In this document: positions 42,173-49,992 of the stretch, in pieces
Layout: each line of letters begins with the position of its first letter
Numbering within the stretch: position 1 is the first letter of the stretch
Origin: CAYQUO01 sp964420835
Lineage (GTDB): Bacteria; Chloroflexota; Anaerolineae; Anaerolineales; Anaerolineaceae
Length of the DNA stretch: 64,000 nucleotides
Reading direction: 5' to 3'
NCBI GenBank assembly: GCA_964420835.1
Contig: CAYQUO010000010.1
Coordinates: forward strand, 1 to 64,000
Program-made: the position numbers and the translations under genes
Notes under the pieces: generated by a model
What the model saw: the letters and a program-made list of their open reading frames with translations, nothing else
Told to the model about the DNA's origin: nothing
Databases searched by the model: none

Positions 42173-43030
42173 TTACTCCCTGACGATCTTTTCAATCAGG
42201 TCATTTAACTCTTCATCAGAGAAATAATGGATTACCACTGTTCCGCCGTTTTTCCCGTGTTTTAGTCTGACTTTGGTGCCCAGGTATCGGAAAAGCCGGT
42301 ATTCAATGTCCTTTATTTCAGGTTCCGGCTCCCTATTGGGGCGAACGATATCCGGGCGGGTCCCTGATAATTTACGAACCAACTCCTCGGTTTGCCGGAC
42401 GGATAGGCTTTGAGCAATAATGGTTTGGAGCGCAGCTGCCTGGGCGGGGGCGCTGTTCAATCCTAACAGTGCCCTGGCATGTCCTTCAGAGATCTTGCTC
42501 TCGGCTAAGGCAGTCTTAACGCTTTCAGTTAGTTTCAACAATCGCAGGGTGTTGGCTACAGTCGCCCGGTCCTTGCCGACTCGGGCTGCAATGTCTTCCT
42601 GGCTTAACCCGAAAGACTCCTGCAGGTGGAAATAGGCTTCTGCGGTTTCCAGGGCGGAAAGGTCAGCGCGCTGCAGATTCTCGATCAATGCAAGTTCCAG
42701 CCGTTGTTGTTCTGTTGCTTGCCGCACCAATACCGGGACGGTGGTCAACCCGGCCAGGGCGGCAGCCCGAAGCCTGCGTTCGCCGGCGATTAGAGTGTAG
42801 GTATTGGATTGGGAATGATACGTCACTACCAGTGGCTGCAGGATTCCATGTTCCCTGATCGATTGGGCAAGCTGCTCCAATTCCGCATCAGGCATGGAAC
42901 GCCGCGGTTGCCTTGGGTTCGCTTCAATGCGTTCAACAGAAACATAAATTGCTCCGCTATCGCCTCCTGGAGCGTTCTCACCGGCTAATAATGCGTTTAA
43001 TCCTTTTCCTAAACCGCCTTTTGGTGGCAT
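42173..43030 (-). CDS. parB: Chromosome-partitioning protein ParB
   Basis: 285 aa. Opening GLGKGLNALLAGE is typical of chromosomal ParB/Spo0J. The CTPase/ParB box is at about 30-110: ERIEANPRQPRR, IREHGILQPLVV and AGERRLRAAALAGLTTVPVL (GERRxRA). The parS-binding HTH is at about 140-175: GLSQEDIAARVGKDRATVAN and LRLLKL. The last 60 residues end in a basic dimerisation segment. It overlaps parA by 22 bp. No obvious parS (16-bp TGTTTCACGTGAAACA-like) was found nearby by eye. Confidence 0.96.
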   Translation of the reverse strand: MPPKGGLGKGLNALLAGENAPGGDSGAIYVSVERIEANPRQPRRSMPDAELEQLAQSIREHGILQPLVVTYHSQSNTYTLIAGERRLRAAALAGLTTVPVLVRQATEQQRLELALIENLQRADLSALETAEAYFHLQESFGLSQEDIAARVGKDRATVANTLRLLKLTESVKTALAESKISEGHARALLGLNSAPAQAAALQTIIAQSLSVRQTEELVRKLSGTRPDIVRPNREPEPEIKDIEYRLFRYLGTKVRLKHGKNGGTVVIHYFSDEELNDLIEKIVRE

Positions 43031-43833
43031 TTTTCCTCATTGGGGTGCATTTCCAATTGAATGTGCAAACCATCCTGTTCAAGGATCTCGTGGGCAAGTG
43101 CCCGGTAGGCTATTCCGGCATTTGATTCGGGTGCATAGATCGAAATGGGTTGCCCATAGGAAGGAGCCTCGGCCAGGCGTACACTGCGGGGGATGACCGT
43201 GTTGAACACCTCCTTTGGGAAATACTTGCGCACTTCAGATACCACATCTGTTGCCAGTCGGGTCCTGCCGTCATACATCGTCAAAATGACGCCTCGGACA
43301 TGGATTTCGGGGTTCAATGTGTTTTTTACCCGGTTTAGGGTTTGGGTCAACATGCCCAATCCTTCCAAGGCCAAATATTCACACTGAACGGGTATTAACA
43401 CTCCATGTGAGGCTGCCATTATGCCGTTGATCGTTAACAGGCTTAAAGATGGCGGGCAGTCGATCAGGATATAGTCAAACCTGTCCAGGGCAGGTTGTAA
43501 TGCATTCTGTAAACGTTTCTCGCGTTCTGGAAGTTCAATGAGTTCCACCTCGGCGCCAGCCAGGGAGGGAGAGGAGGGAAGCAAGGAAAGCTTAAACCTC
43601 GGATTGGTCAATATTTGTTGCCCTATCGGCATGGCGCCGATAAGGACTTCGTACGTCCCGGTCTTCACCTCCCTCTTTTCAATTCCCAGGCAGGAGGTGG
43701 CATTTGCCTGTGGATCCAGGTCAACAAGTAACACACGTTGTCCAAAATATCCTAAATAGGCGCCAATGTTAATGGCACAGGTTGTTTTTCCAACGCCACC
43801 TTTCTGGTTTACAAGGGTATAAATATGTGCCAT
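43009..43833 (-). CDS. parA: Chromosome-partitioning ATPase ParA/Soj
   Basis: 274 aa from the ATG at 43833 (MAHIYTLVNQKGGVGKTT begins right at the deviant Walker A motif, as expected for Soj-type ParA). Further motifs: VLLVDLDPQANATSCLG, IDCPPSLSLLTING and GVILTMYDGRTRLATDV. It has no N-terminal HTH, so it is the chromosomal type, forming ATP-dependent dimers on the nucleoid and driving ParB-parS movement. It overlaps parB and starts 5 bp after the PfkB kinase stop. No dnaA, gidA or rpmH gene is nearby, so this is not evidence of oriC here. Confidence 0.96.
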   Translation of the reverse strand: MAHIYTLVNQKGGVGKTTCAINIGAYLGYFGQRVLLVDLDPQANATSCLGIEKREVKTGTYEVLIGAMPIGQQILTNPRFKLSLLPSSPSLAGAEVELIELPEREKRLQNALQPALDRFDYILIDCPPSLSLLTINGIMAASHGVLIPVQCEYLALEGLGMLTQTLNRVKNTLNPEIHVRGVILTMYDGRTRLATDVVSEVRKYFPKEVFNTVIPRSVRLAEAPSYGQPISIYAPESNAGIAYRALAHEILEQDGLHIQLEMHPNEEKCHQKAV

Positions 43834-43838
43834 GGTAA

Positions 43839-44702
43839 TTAATTCTTCGAAAGGATCTCTATTTGGCAAGCCTCAACCTCAGATGCCGTTGGAACACCTG
43901 CCAAACCCCGCCTGGCAACAGAGAAAGATGCCAATTGAGTGGCGAACCTCGCTGCCTCCCAGGGATTCCGTGTTGCATACAAACGATACTGAAAAGCGGC
44001 GGCAAAAATGTCTCCAGCACCAAGAGGATCGACCTCCTTCATTTTTGGCGGTCGAAATCTCCTCAGGTCACCATTCCAATACAGGCGGGCGCCATCGGCT
44101 CCTTCAGTGACTGCCAGGATGGGGATTTTGGAAGCGATTTCATCGACACGCTCCTCATTTTCCTCAACGTCTTCAATGCTCATAATGGCCGCGGTTGCTT
44201 TGGGTAGATATTTCAGGGTATCTTCGTCCGGCCAGGGTTGAAAGGATATTCGTTTCCGGTTATCCCACTTCCTCATCCATCCCTGGGGCGTCATGCTTAC
44301 CTGGGAATTGGGGAAAGCGGCGATCATTGAACGATCCACTTCATTCGCCAAAGGTCCCAGGTGAACAATGGGCGTTTGGCGCCATATGGGAGGGACGCAA
44401 TCCATCCCGATTTCATCTGCCCGGTGGTGAAGGTATTGAATCCTTCCCCCAGGCTTTTGAATGTTCTCAAAGGTGGAGGTATTGGCTGATGGTTTAATGA
44501 CCATGGGAATTCCATTGAGTTCCCCTATGGACAGATTTGGGTTGCAGGCAGTTACAATGCCCACCCGTAAACCCAATGCTTGGGCGGTTAGTGAGGCGTA
44601 TGCCACAGTTCCCCCCAATACAAGCCCCGAAGGAGTGATATCCTGGGTGATATGACCAATTACCAGGTAGTCGATGGGTTCGATGGAAGTGGGAAGCTTC
44701 AT
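43839..44702 (-). CDS. PfkB-family carbohydrate/nucleoside kinase
   Basis: 287 aa from ATG 44702, where the ribokinase fold begins (IDYLVIGHITQDITPSG); an open frame upstream is discarded because it lacks homology. Seen: GGTVAYASLTAQALGLRVGI near residue 30 (substrate G-G motif), and the catalytic DPLGAGDIFAAAF with the base Asp (anion hole G-A-G-D) near 235. Substrate unknown. It is the second gene of the directon, 37 bp after the zinc-ribbon membrane protein and 5 bp ahead of parA. Its position before parAB does not explain its role. Confidence 0.9.
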   Translation of the reverse strand: MKLPTSIEPIDYLVIGHITQDITPSGLVLGGTVAYASLTAQALGLRVGIVTACNPNLSIGELNGIPMVIKPSANTSTFENIQKPGGRIQYLHHRADEIGMDCVPPIWRQTPIVHLGPLANEVDRSMIAAFPNSQVSMTPQGWMRKWDNRKRISFQPWPDEDTLKYLPKATAAIMSIEDVEENEERVDEIASKIPILAVTEGADGARLYWNGDLRRFRPPKMKEVDPLGAGDIFAAAFQYRLYATRNPWEAARFATQLASFSVARRGLAGVPTASEVEACQIEILSKN

Positions 44703-44739
44703 GGAATTATTATAGTCCTCTACGGGATCTGAAAACGTT

Positions 44740-45246
44740 TCACAGTTCGGCTGCGCTGAGGCTTTGTGGCTTCTCATCTGGGTTGATTTCAACAGGTGAA
44801 GATCTGTCTTTGCTTTTGGAATATCCACAGAAGGGGCATACAGTCCACTGAATTTCCAATGGTCGTTTGCAGTTTGTACAGGTCCTTTTTAATTCCGTGT
44901 GGCAGGATGGGCAAAGGATCCATTCGTCAGAAACCAACCTGCCGCAACCTGTGCAGGCAGGTTTTTCCTCAATGGTTTGAAGTAGGGCTTCTTCTTCAAG
45001 TGAACGTTGATATTCCTCATTAAAGGTAGTGCTTGGGCGGAGGACAAGATAAATAAGGATCCCTGGCAGGAACAAGAAAACAGCCACAATAACTGCCAGG
45101 ATTCTCATCAATGGATCACGGGTCCGTTGACGGATATCGCGATATGTCCAAAAGATCAGGCTCAGCCATAACGCGGCTAGGAATGCGCCTCCAAATGCGG
45201 TGCCGATGAGGATCAGGCTGCTTAGCGTTACAGGATCAAGGGTCAT
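44740..45246 (-). CDS. Membrane protein with double zinc ribbon
   Basis: 168 aa. Two membrane helices (about 8-33 and 45-68), then a cytosolic tail with two CxxC-CxxC ribbons: CTGCGRL with CPSCHTE, and CTNCKRP with CPFCGYS (about 95-140), the double zinc ribbon (DZR) pattern. The tail ends in a charged 25-residue segment. Function unknown; such proteins are common in Chloroflexota and Firmicutes (recollection). It starts the long minus-strand directon and has an extended -10 promoter just upstream, divergent from radC. Confidence 0.83.
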   Translation of the reverse strand: MTLDPVTLSSLILIGTAFGGAFLAALWLSLIFWTYRDIRQRTRDPLMRILAVIVAVFLFLPGILIYLVLRPSTTFNEEYQRSLEEEALLQTIEEKPACTGCGRLVSDEWILCPSCHTELKRTCTNCKRPLEIQWTVCPFCGYSKSKDRSSPVEINPDEKPQSLSAAEL

Positions 45247-45265
45247 CTTGTTCTCCAGTCTTGAA

Positions 45266-45274
45266 ATTATAGCA
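45266..45274 (-). promoter_or_regulatory. Extended -10 promoter of the 34-45 kb directon
   Basis: On the minus strand TGCTATAAT (TG at 45274-45273, TATAAT at 45271-45266) lies about 20 bases before the ATG at 45246. No -35 hexamer fits, as usual for TGn-type promoters. It may serve the whole 12-gene series down to 33.9 kb. Confidence 0.5.
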
Positions 45275-45327
45275 TGGTTGCATTTCTAAGGGAGCAGTTT
45301 GTCCGGCAGATTGATTTTCACGAGGAC

Positions 45328-45356
45328 TTGCTCTGCGGGAAAGTCGGGTATATATT
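45328..45356 (+). promoter_or_regulatory. Probable promoter of radC
   Basis: TTGCTC (45328-45333), 17-bp spacer, TATATT (45351-45356). The predicted start near 45363 leaves a leader of about 29 nt with GGAGGC ahead of the radC ATG. Confidence 0.5.
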
Positions 45357-45391
45357 GAACAGATACCGAGAAAGAGAATCATGGAGGCAGG

Positions 45392-46096
45392 ATGGAAAAT
45401 GGGAAAAGTCTTGCATACCGGATAGCAGATATGGCTCCCCGCGACAGACCGCGCGAACGGCTTCAAACCGACGGGGCCGAGAACCTTTCCACCCCGGAAC
45501 TGATTGCTATCCTGCTTCGTACTGGCTCCATGGGGGAAAATGTCCTCCAGCTTGCAGGTAACTTGCTGGTGGAATTTGGCGGTCTGTCAGGGATCCATCA
45601 GGCTTCCTTTGATTTATTGTGCCGGTATCGCGGGATTGGACCGGCAAAGGCTGCCCAGATTAAGGCTGCCTTGGAACTAAGCGGACGAATGCACCTGGAA
45701 GGCTGGTCTCAAAGGCGAACCATTCACAGTCCTGCAGATGTAGCGGATATGGTGACCTATGAAATGGCTGGGCTCACCAATGAACAGTTGTGGGTGGTTG
45801 TACTGAATACCCGCTGTCAGGTAATTCATCGGGAAAAGGTCTACTCTGGTTCAGTAAATTCTTCTTATGTCCGTACTGCAGAGGTGTTTCGTCCTGCCAT
45901 CCTGCGCAATGGGACTTCGATCATCGTCATACACAACCATCCCAGCGGTGATCCCACACCCAGTCCGGAGGATATTGCCCTCACGCGCGGCCTGGTTCAG
46001 GCTTCCAGGGTGTTGGATATTGAAATTCTTGACCACCTGGTTGTGGGAGGGCTGAAATATGTATCCATGAAGGAACGGCATTTGGGCTTCGCATAG
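45392..46096 (+). CDS. radC: RadC/YeeS-family JAB-domain protein
   Basis: 234 aa. An N-terminal helix-hairpin-helix part (about 25-75: ENLSTPELIAILLRTGS, YRGIGPAKAAQIKAALEL) precedes a JAMM/MPN domain with the metal motif IIVIHNHPSGDPTPSPEDI (H-x-H-P-S-G-x8-D). Despite its name, a role in recombination repair has not held up; function is unknown, possibly DNA-linked through the HhH motif. GGAGGC lies before the ATG. It is a single plus-strand gene between the divergent zinc-ribbon gene and the tRNA, with which it may not share a transcript because the tRNA has its own strong promoter. Confidence 0.94.
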   Translation: MENGKSLAYRIADMAPRDRPRERLQTDGAENLSTPELIAILLRTGSMGENVLQLAGNLLVEFGGLSGIHQASFDLLCRYRGIGPAKAAQIKAALELSGRMHLEGWSQRRTIHSPADVADMVTYEMAGLTNEQLWVVVLNTRCQVIHREKVYSGSVNSSYVRTAEVFRPAILRNGTSIIVIHNHPSGDPTPSPEDIALTRGLVQASRVLDIEILDHLVVGGLKYVSMKERHLGFA

Positions 46097-46116
46097 GTGG
46101 TTTTGGCAAGTTGCAT

Positions 46117-46145
46117 TTGACAGTTCTTTTTATTCATAGTATTAT
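46117..46145 (+). promoter_or_regulatory. Strong sigma-70 promoter of the tRNA gene
   Basis: TTGACA (46117-46122, perfect consensus), 17-bp spacer and TATTAT (46140-46145). The expected start near 46152 is only about three bases before the mature tRNA 5' end. Confidence 0.85.
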
Positions 46146-46154
46146 TGTCTGCAC

Positions 46155-46226
46155 GGCGAGGTAGCTCAGTGGAAGAGCAGGGGACTCATAAGCCCTTGGT
46201 CGTGAGTTCAACCCTCACCCTCGCCA
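46155..46226 (+). tRNA. tRNA with CAU anticodon, elongator Met type (Ile2 possible)
   Basis: 72 nt. Acceptor GGCGAGG (46155-46161) pairs with CCTCGCC (46219-46225), discriminator A at 46226. D arm GCTC/GAGC, anticodon CAT at 46187-46189 in loop CTCATAA, T arm GTGAG/CTCAC with TTCAACC loop. No CCA is encoded. The first pair is G1-C72, not the C1xA72 mismatch of initiator tRNA, so it is elongator Met, or Ile2 if its C34 is converted to lysidine. Position 31-39 is an A-G mismatch at the base of the anticodon loop (stem GGGGA/GCCCT). Confidence 0.93.
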
Positions 46227-46229
46227 CTC

Positions 46230-46256
46230 AAGACCTGCAATCTGGCAGGTCTTTTA
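46230..46256 (+). terminator. Intrinsic terminator after the tRNA
   Basis: AAGACCTGC (46230-46238) pairs perfectly with GCAGGTCTT (46245-46253) over a 6-nt loop, followed by TTATTT. It begins 4 bp after the tRNA end. Confidence 0.85.
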
Positions 46257-46294
46257 TTTCCAAAGAAGATCGCTTACCTTAATTAAAATGGCAA

Positions 46295-46320
46295 CCGGCA
46301 GCTTTGGTAAACGCTGCCGG
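46295..46320 (-). terminator. Hairpin ending the decarboxylase/cyclase operon
   Basis: CCGGCAGC (46295-46302) and GCTGCCGG (46313-46320) form a perfect 8-bp stem with a 10-nt loop, 27 bp beyond the stop at 46347 on the minus strand. The minus-strand tail is only moderately T-rich (TTGCCATTTTAATT). Confidence 0.6.
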
Positions 46321-46346
46321 CGCCAATTCAAGGCTGTTGCTATAAC

Positions 46347-47072
46347 TTATACCAGCAGGTCTTCGGGAGCCCGCATAACCTCGTTCTTCTTCCGGATCTC
46401 GTCTGGAACATTGAACTCCAGGTCCGCACCAACCATCTGGCGAACATAATCTTTTACCACGCTGTCCCAATAGTTCTTCCGGATGTAATACACTTTGGCA
46501 CCACCGAGTTCGTGCTGGGTTTCTGGCCAGGGGTAGCTGGGTTGGGCCATTCCGAGCCCCCAACGCAGCCAGCCATTGTAACTCTCGTATGTCGCCCACC
46601 ACTCCTTGTTGCCGAGAATTTCAAATCCGTAATAGGCTTTGGCATAGTACATGGCTGCCCCAATACGGCCGCCGCGCACCAGGGCCATCGTGTGCAGGCT
46701 GATGTTAATATCCTCATTCAGCAGCCTGCCATTGGCAAAACCGGCCCACAGACCGTCGATCAATCCCACCAGGTTATACGGGTCTTTTAAACGCTTGCGG
46801 TGCCAGCCAAGAACCTCGGAATATACACGGGCTCCGACTAGATCGTAAAAGTCATGGTCCACGTCCAGGAACCGCTTCAGGTAGGCAAGCATAACGGGGA
46901 CTTCGTCAACGCGGGCTTCGCGTATGTAAAGGGTTTTGCCATCCTTCAATGGGAGCATGGCGCCTGGCCAGGGTTTCAATTTTAATGCTGGTCCTTGCAG
47001 GATAGCCTCAATCTCGCGAGCATCGATCTCAAGGACTTCCTGGGATGCTTTGGTGGGCAAATCATATTTCAT
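46347..47072 (-). CDS. GNAT-fold-like protein of unknown function
   Basis: 241 aa, no signal or membrane helix. Not a family I can name. An IREARVDEVPVMLAYLKRFL stretch (about 50-69) and the VGLIDGLWAGFANGRLL strand pair (about 100-117) resemble the start and core of the GNAT fold, and GGRIGAAMYYAKAYYGFEI could be an altered acetyl-CoA loop. The end has LGGAKVYYIRKNYWD. Many aromatic residues (W, Y) are notable. It is 14 bp downstream of the cyclase gene at the end of the sodium-decarboxylase operon, so it probably serves the same pathway; catalytic role unknown. Confidence 0.72.
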   Translation of the reverse strand: MKYDLPTKASQEVLEIDAREIEAILQGPALKLKPWPGAMLPLKDGKTLYIREARVDEVPVMLAYLKRFLDVDHDFYDLVGARVYSEVLGWHRKRLKDPYNLVGLIDGLWAGFANGRLLNEDINISLHTMALVRGGRIGAAMYYAKAYYGFEILGNKEWWATYESYNGWLRWGLGMAQPSYPWPETQHELGGAKVYYIRKNYWDSVVKDYVRQMVGADLEFNVPDEIRKKNEVMRAPEDLLV

Positions 47073-47086
47073 TGAAGGAACTCCCT

Positions 47087-47983
47087 TTACTTGTAAGAAA
47101 ACCCTTTCATGTTTTCTGCCGAGATTTTCGCTAGGCTTTCAACATGCTTCGGATCATAGGCGTCGCCAAATTTCGTCTTTGGCATGCTTTCCTTTTTCTT
47201 CATCAATTTCGCATATTCATCGTCATCGACAAATGCGACCGCCCGTCCAATGCTGGATTCGCCATCCACGAACCGCCAGGGGAAGAAGCCCACAGTAATC
47301 CGCCGGTTGAGGATCAGGTCGATCTCGCCGCCGAAACATTCTGCATGGATGATCCCGTCCGGGAACATGTCGATATGCATCTGCTGGTATTTGGAATCAT
47401 CAAAACACTCGGCCAGCGGTTTTCCAAATTTCTTCTGGAACACAAAATCGGCCTGCTTTGCCTGCCGGGGCATCCAATTGCGGATGATCGTGTTCATTGG
47501 GTGATCAGCGCTGCCGCAATCCACCGCAATCCAGCGAAGTTTTTTCTTCTTTGACCACTCAATAAATTCTCGATCCGGTCCGGGGTGGCAAACCATGTAG
47601 CGTACCTCATCAGCGGTTGGGTGATCCCAACCAAAGTGGTGGTAGCCGGTATGGATGACAAGAATGTCACCCTGTTTCACTTCCACCCGCTCCTCGATCA
47701 TTTTGCTGGTGTAAACGTCATAGTCACCGGTAACATCGCTCAGGTCAACAACTGCGGCTTCGTGTACTAGGAAGTCCATGTCCAAGGAAGCGATGTCCTT
47801 GCCCGGGGTGTAGAAATGGATCTCTCCATCCAGGTGTGTACCCAGATGGTTGGAGTGGGTGAGCAACTGCCCATTCGCACCATTTGGAGCCAGCCGCTTG
47901 AAATACTTGATCTGCAACGGCTCATAGGTTGGCCATGGGGGAGTCGCCTGCCCTAATGGAATGGTTAGGTCAATTATTTTCAT
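47087..47983 (-). CDS. Cyclase-family (kynurenine formamidase-like) hydrolase
   Basis: 298 aa. The cyclase-family metal motif is present: SNHLGTHLDGEIHFY (H-x-G-T-H-x-D-x-x-x-H, about 44-58); the opening IDLTIPLGQATPPWP and later VDCGSADHPMNT are typical. Zinc/manganese-dependent members open amide or lactam rings (formylkynurenine, isatin, and similar). In this operon it lies 62 bp after the decarboxylase beta-subunit gene and 14 bp before the unknown protein, so a role in opening or hydrolysing an intermediate that is later decarboxylated is plausible but not proven. Confidence 0.88.
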   Translation of the reverse strand: MKIIDLTIPLGQATPPWPTYEPLQIKYFKRLAPNGANGQLLTHSNHLGTHLDGEIHFYTPGKDIASLDMDFLVHEAAVVDLSDVTGDYDVYTSKMIEERVEVKQGDILVIHTGYHHFGWDHPTADEVRYMVCHPGPDREFIEWSKKKKLRWIAVDCGSADHPMNTIIRNWMPRQAKQADFVFQKKFGKPLAECFDDSKYQQMHIDMFPDGIIHAECFGGEIDLILNRRITVGFFPWRFVDGESSIGRAVAFVDDDEYAKLMKKKESMPKTKFGDAYDPKHVESLAKISAENMKGFSYK

Positions 47984-48045
47984 AGCTCTCCTTTTTCACT
48001 TGAATAATTAGATTTTAACCACATAAGAATATTATTATTCTTGGA

Positions 48046-49170
48046 TTAAACCATGCTTAGAATCAAAGCCATCAGAACACCGCCGGCCACCACGCTTCCC
48101 AACTGGCCAGCCACGTTCGCGCCCATCGCGTGCATTAACAGGTGGTTGTCAAAATCGTATTCCTGTGCTGTCTTTTGTACCACGCGTGCGGCCATTGGAA
48201 AGGCGCTGATTCCTGCAGAGCCAAGCAGCGGATTGAACTTTCCACCGGTGACCAGGTAGAGTAGCTTGGCAAAAAGGACGCCCCCGGTCATATCGAACAC
48301 GAAAGCCAACAGCCCGAGTGCGATCACGCCAAATGTCTGCCATCTCACAAAACTTTCAGCCTGCATTGAGGCGCCAATTGCCAGCCCAAGAAACAGGGTG
48401 GTGATGTTGGCGATTTCGTTTTCGGAGCAGTTGGTCAGCCGTTCCACAACTCCGGATTCTCGCATCAGGTTCCCCAACATGATCGTGGCGATCAAGGCTG
48501 CGGCAGCCGGCGCAATCAGGCTGACCACAATCGTTACAGCGATTGGGAAGATGATCCGTACGGATTTGCTGACTTTCCGGTCAGAATACGGCATATGCAC
48601 TTTTCGCTCTGCATCCGTGGTCAACACTTTCATGACCGGAGGTTGAATGATCGGGACCAGCGACATGTAGCTGTATGCCGCTACTGCGATTGGTGCCAGC
48701 AAACCCGGAGCGAGTGTTTTGGCTACAATAATGGAAGTTGGGCCGTCCATTGTCCCAATGGCGCCTATTGCACCGCCTTCCTGGATGCTGTAGCCAAGCA
48801 GAATCGCAACAAGCATGGTGATAAAGATTCCAATATGCCCCGCTGCACCAAGGAAAACCATTTTGGGGTTCTCAAACAAGGGACCAAAATCTGTCATTGC
48901 CCCGATCCCAATAAAGAGAAGCAGCGGGAACAATTCGGTTTCCACACCTGCTTTATACAATGTCATCAGAAAACCGTGCTCACCAAAAACAGCGGTTAGT
49001 GGCAGGTTTGTCAATACGGCACCGAAACCAATTGGCAAGAGCAGCAGAGGCTCATAATCCTTGGCGATTGCCAGGTACAGCAATACAACACCAATAGCAA
49101 TCATCAAGAGATTTTGCCAGGTAAATGCCATTAAAGCGTCGCCAAGAAAGGATAAGTTTGAGAGGTTCAT
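48046..49170 (-). CDS. Sodium-translocating decarboxylase, beta subunit
   Basis: 374 aa, ten or so membrane helices; OadB/MmdB/GcdB family. It decarboxylates carboxybiotin and exports Na+. Seen: LLPIGFGAVLTNLP, the active-site region IGAMTDFGPLFENPKM with the Asp in T-D-F, GAIGTMDGPTSI, and the second Na+-site region GNLMRESGVVERL with NITTLFLGLAIGASM. It lies 10 bp downstream of the biotin-carrier gene. With the three upstream genes it forms a complete enzyme. Confidence 0.95.
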   Translation of the reverse strand: MNLSNLSFLGDALMAFTWQNLLMIAIGVVLLYLAIAKDYEPLLLLPIGFGAVLTNLPLTAVFGEHGFLMTLYKAGVETELFPLLLFIGIGAMTDFGPLFENPKMVFLGAAGHIGIFITMLVAILLGYSIQEGGAIGAIGTMDGPTSIIVAKTLAPGLLAPIAVAAYSYMSLVPIIQPPVMKVLTTDAERKVHMPYSDRKVSKSVRIIFPIAVTIVVSLIAPAAAALIATIMLGNLMRESGVVERLTNCSENEIANITTLFLGLAIGASMQAESFVRWQTFGVIALGLLAFVFDMTGGVLFAKLLYLVTGGKFNPLLGSAGISAFPMAARVVQKTAQEYDFDNHLLMHAMGANVAGQLGSVVAGGVLMALILSMV

Positions 49171-49180
49171 GCCTGATCCT

Positions 49181-49615
49181 TTATTCGAACCTGACGAGAA
49201 CTTCGCCGTGTTGAACCTTCTGTCCTGCTGTCACATCCACGCTCGCGATTACGCCCTCCTTGGTTGACCGGATGGCGTTTTTCATCTTCATCGCTTCAAG
49301 GGTGCATACCTGTTGCCCAACAGTGACCTTTGTTCCAGGTTCAACATTGACCTCCAGGATTGTCCCGGGCATTGGGGCCACGATCACATTCCCCGAATCT
49401 GCAACAACTGCCGCAGGTTTTGGCCTCGCGACCGGAGCAGCTTTTACTACTGGAGGCGCTGCAGGTGTTTTGCTTTTTACTGGTTCTGGTCCGGTCGATT
49501 CGATGACCACATCATATTCTTTTCCATTTACAACAACCCGGACTGGTGAAGACATCAAATCACTGACTTCAACATCATAGGTTTTATCATTGACTGTCAT
49601 TTTTTGTTTCATCAT
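49181..49615 (-). CDS. Biotin carboxyl carrier subunit of the Na+ decarboxylase
   Basis: 144 aa. N-terminal 50 residues form the small beta domain that binds the carboxyltransferase; a Pro/Ala-rich hinge (about 48-72: AAPPVVKAAPVARPKPAAVV) leads to the biotinyl domain, with EAMKMKN carrying the biotin Lys at residue 110, 34 residues from the C-terminus as expected. It shuttles carboxybiotin from the carboxyltransferase to the beta subunit. Gene gaps to its neighbours are 10 and 13 bp. Confidence 0.95.
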   Translation of the reverse strand: MMKQKMTVNDKTYDVEVSDLMSSPVRVVVNGKEYDVVIESTGPEPVKSKTPAAPPVVKAAPVARPKPAAVVADSGNVIVAPMPGTILEVNVEPGTKVTVGQQVCTLEAMKMKNAIRSTKEGVIASVDVTAGQKVQHGEVLVRFE

Positions 49616-49628
49616 CGTCCCTCAGGAT

Positions 49629-49961
49629 TTATTTTTTACTTTGAACTTTCTCGCGGGCAGCCAGTAAATTGGACGACCACCAGGCACTGCGATTCTCCAA
49701 CAACGAGGATCCTAACCCGCTTTGTGTCAACTGGCGCATGTTAATGACTGCAGCGGCAATCACGGCTGCAATCTCCTCATCATCTGAGGATACTTTTGTT
49801 GCTGTTGGCGCTTGTGTTGCAGTCACTTCTGCTTTTTCTTTCTCGTCGCCCGGGAAGATCTTTTGCAGAACCACCAGAAGCAAATAAAAGATCGCTGCAA
49901 CGATGAACAGAACAACCAACCCAACAATACTGACGTATAGACCCTGAACAAATGGAGTCAA
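49629..49961 (-). CDS. OadG/MmdD-like delta or gamma subunit
   Basis: 110 aa. One membrane helix at about 8-34, then an acidic/Thr linker and a C-terminal EEIAAVIAAAVINMRQ segment that is diagnostic of the OadG-type assembly subunit. The tail (SAWWSSNLLAAREKVQSK) differs from the usual short W-R-x-x-G-R end. It links the carboxyltransferase to the membrane beta subunit. It lies 31 bp after the carboxyltransferase gene and 13 bp before the biotin-carrier gene. Confidence 0.88.
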   Translation of the reverse strand: MTPFVQGLYVSIVGLVVLFIVAAIFYLLLVVLQKIFPGDEKEKAEVTATQAPTATKVSSDDEEIAAVIAAAVINMRQLTQSGLGSSLLENRSAWWSSNLLAAREKVQSKK

Positions 49962-49992
49962 ACTGCACCTCCTATTGGTATTTGTGAATGAA

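Noticed and set aside
42173..45400. parS site or replication origin near parAB
   Set aside because: No TGTTTCACGTGAAACA-like sequence or DnaA box cluster was found, and no dnaA, rpmH or gidA genes lie nearby.
46155..46226. Initiator tRNA-fMet
   Set aside because: The first acceptor pair is G-C; initiators have a C1xA72 mismatch and three G-C pairs in the anticodon stem.
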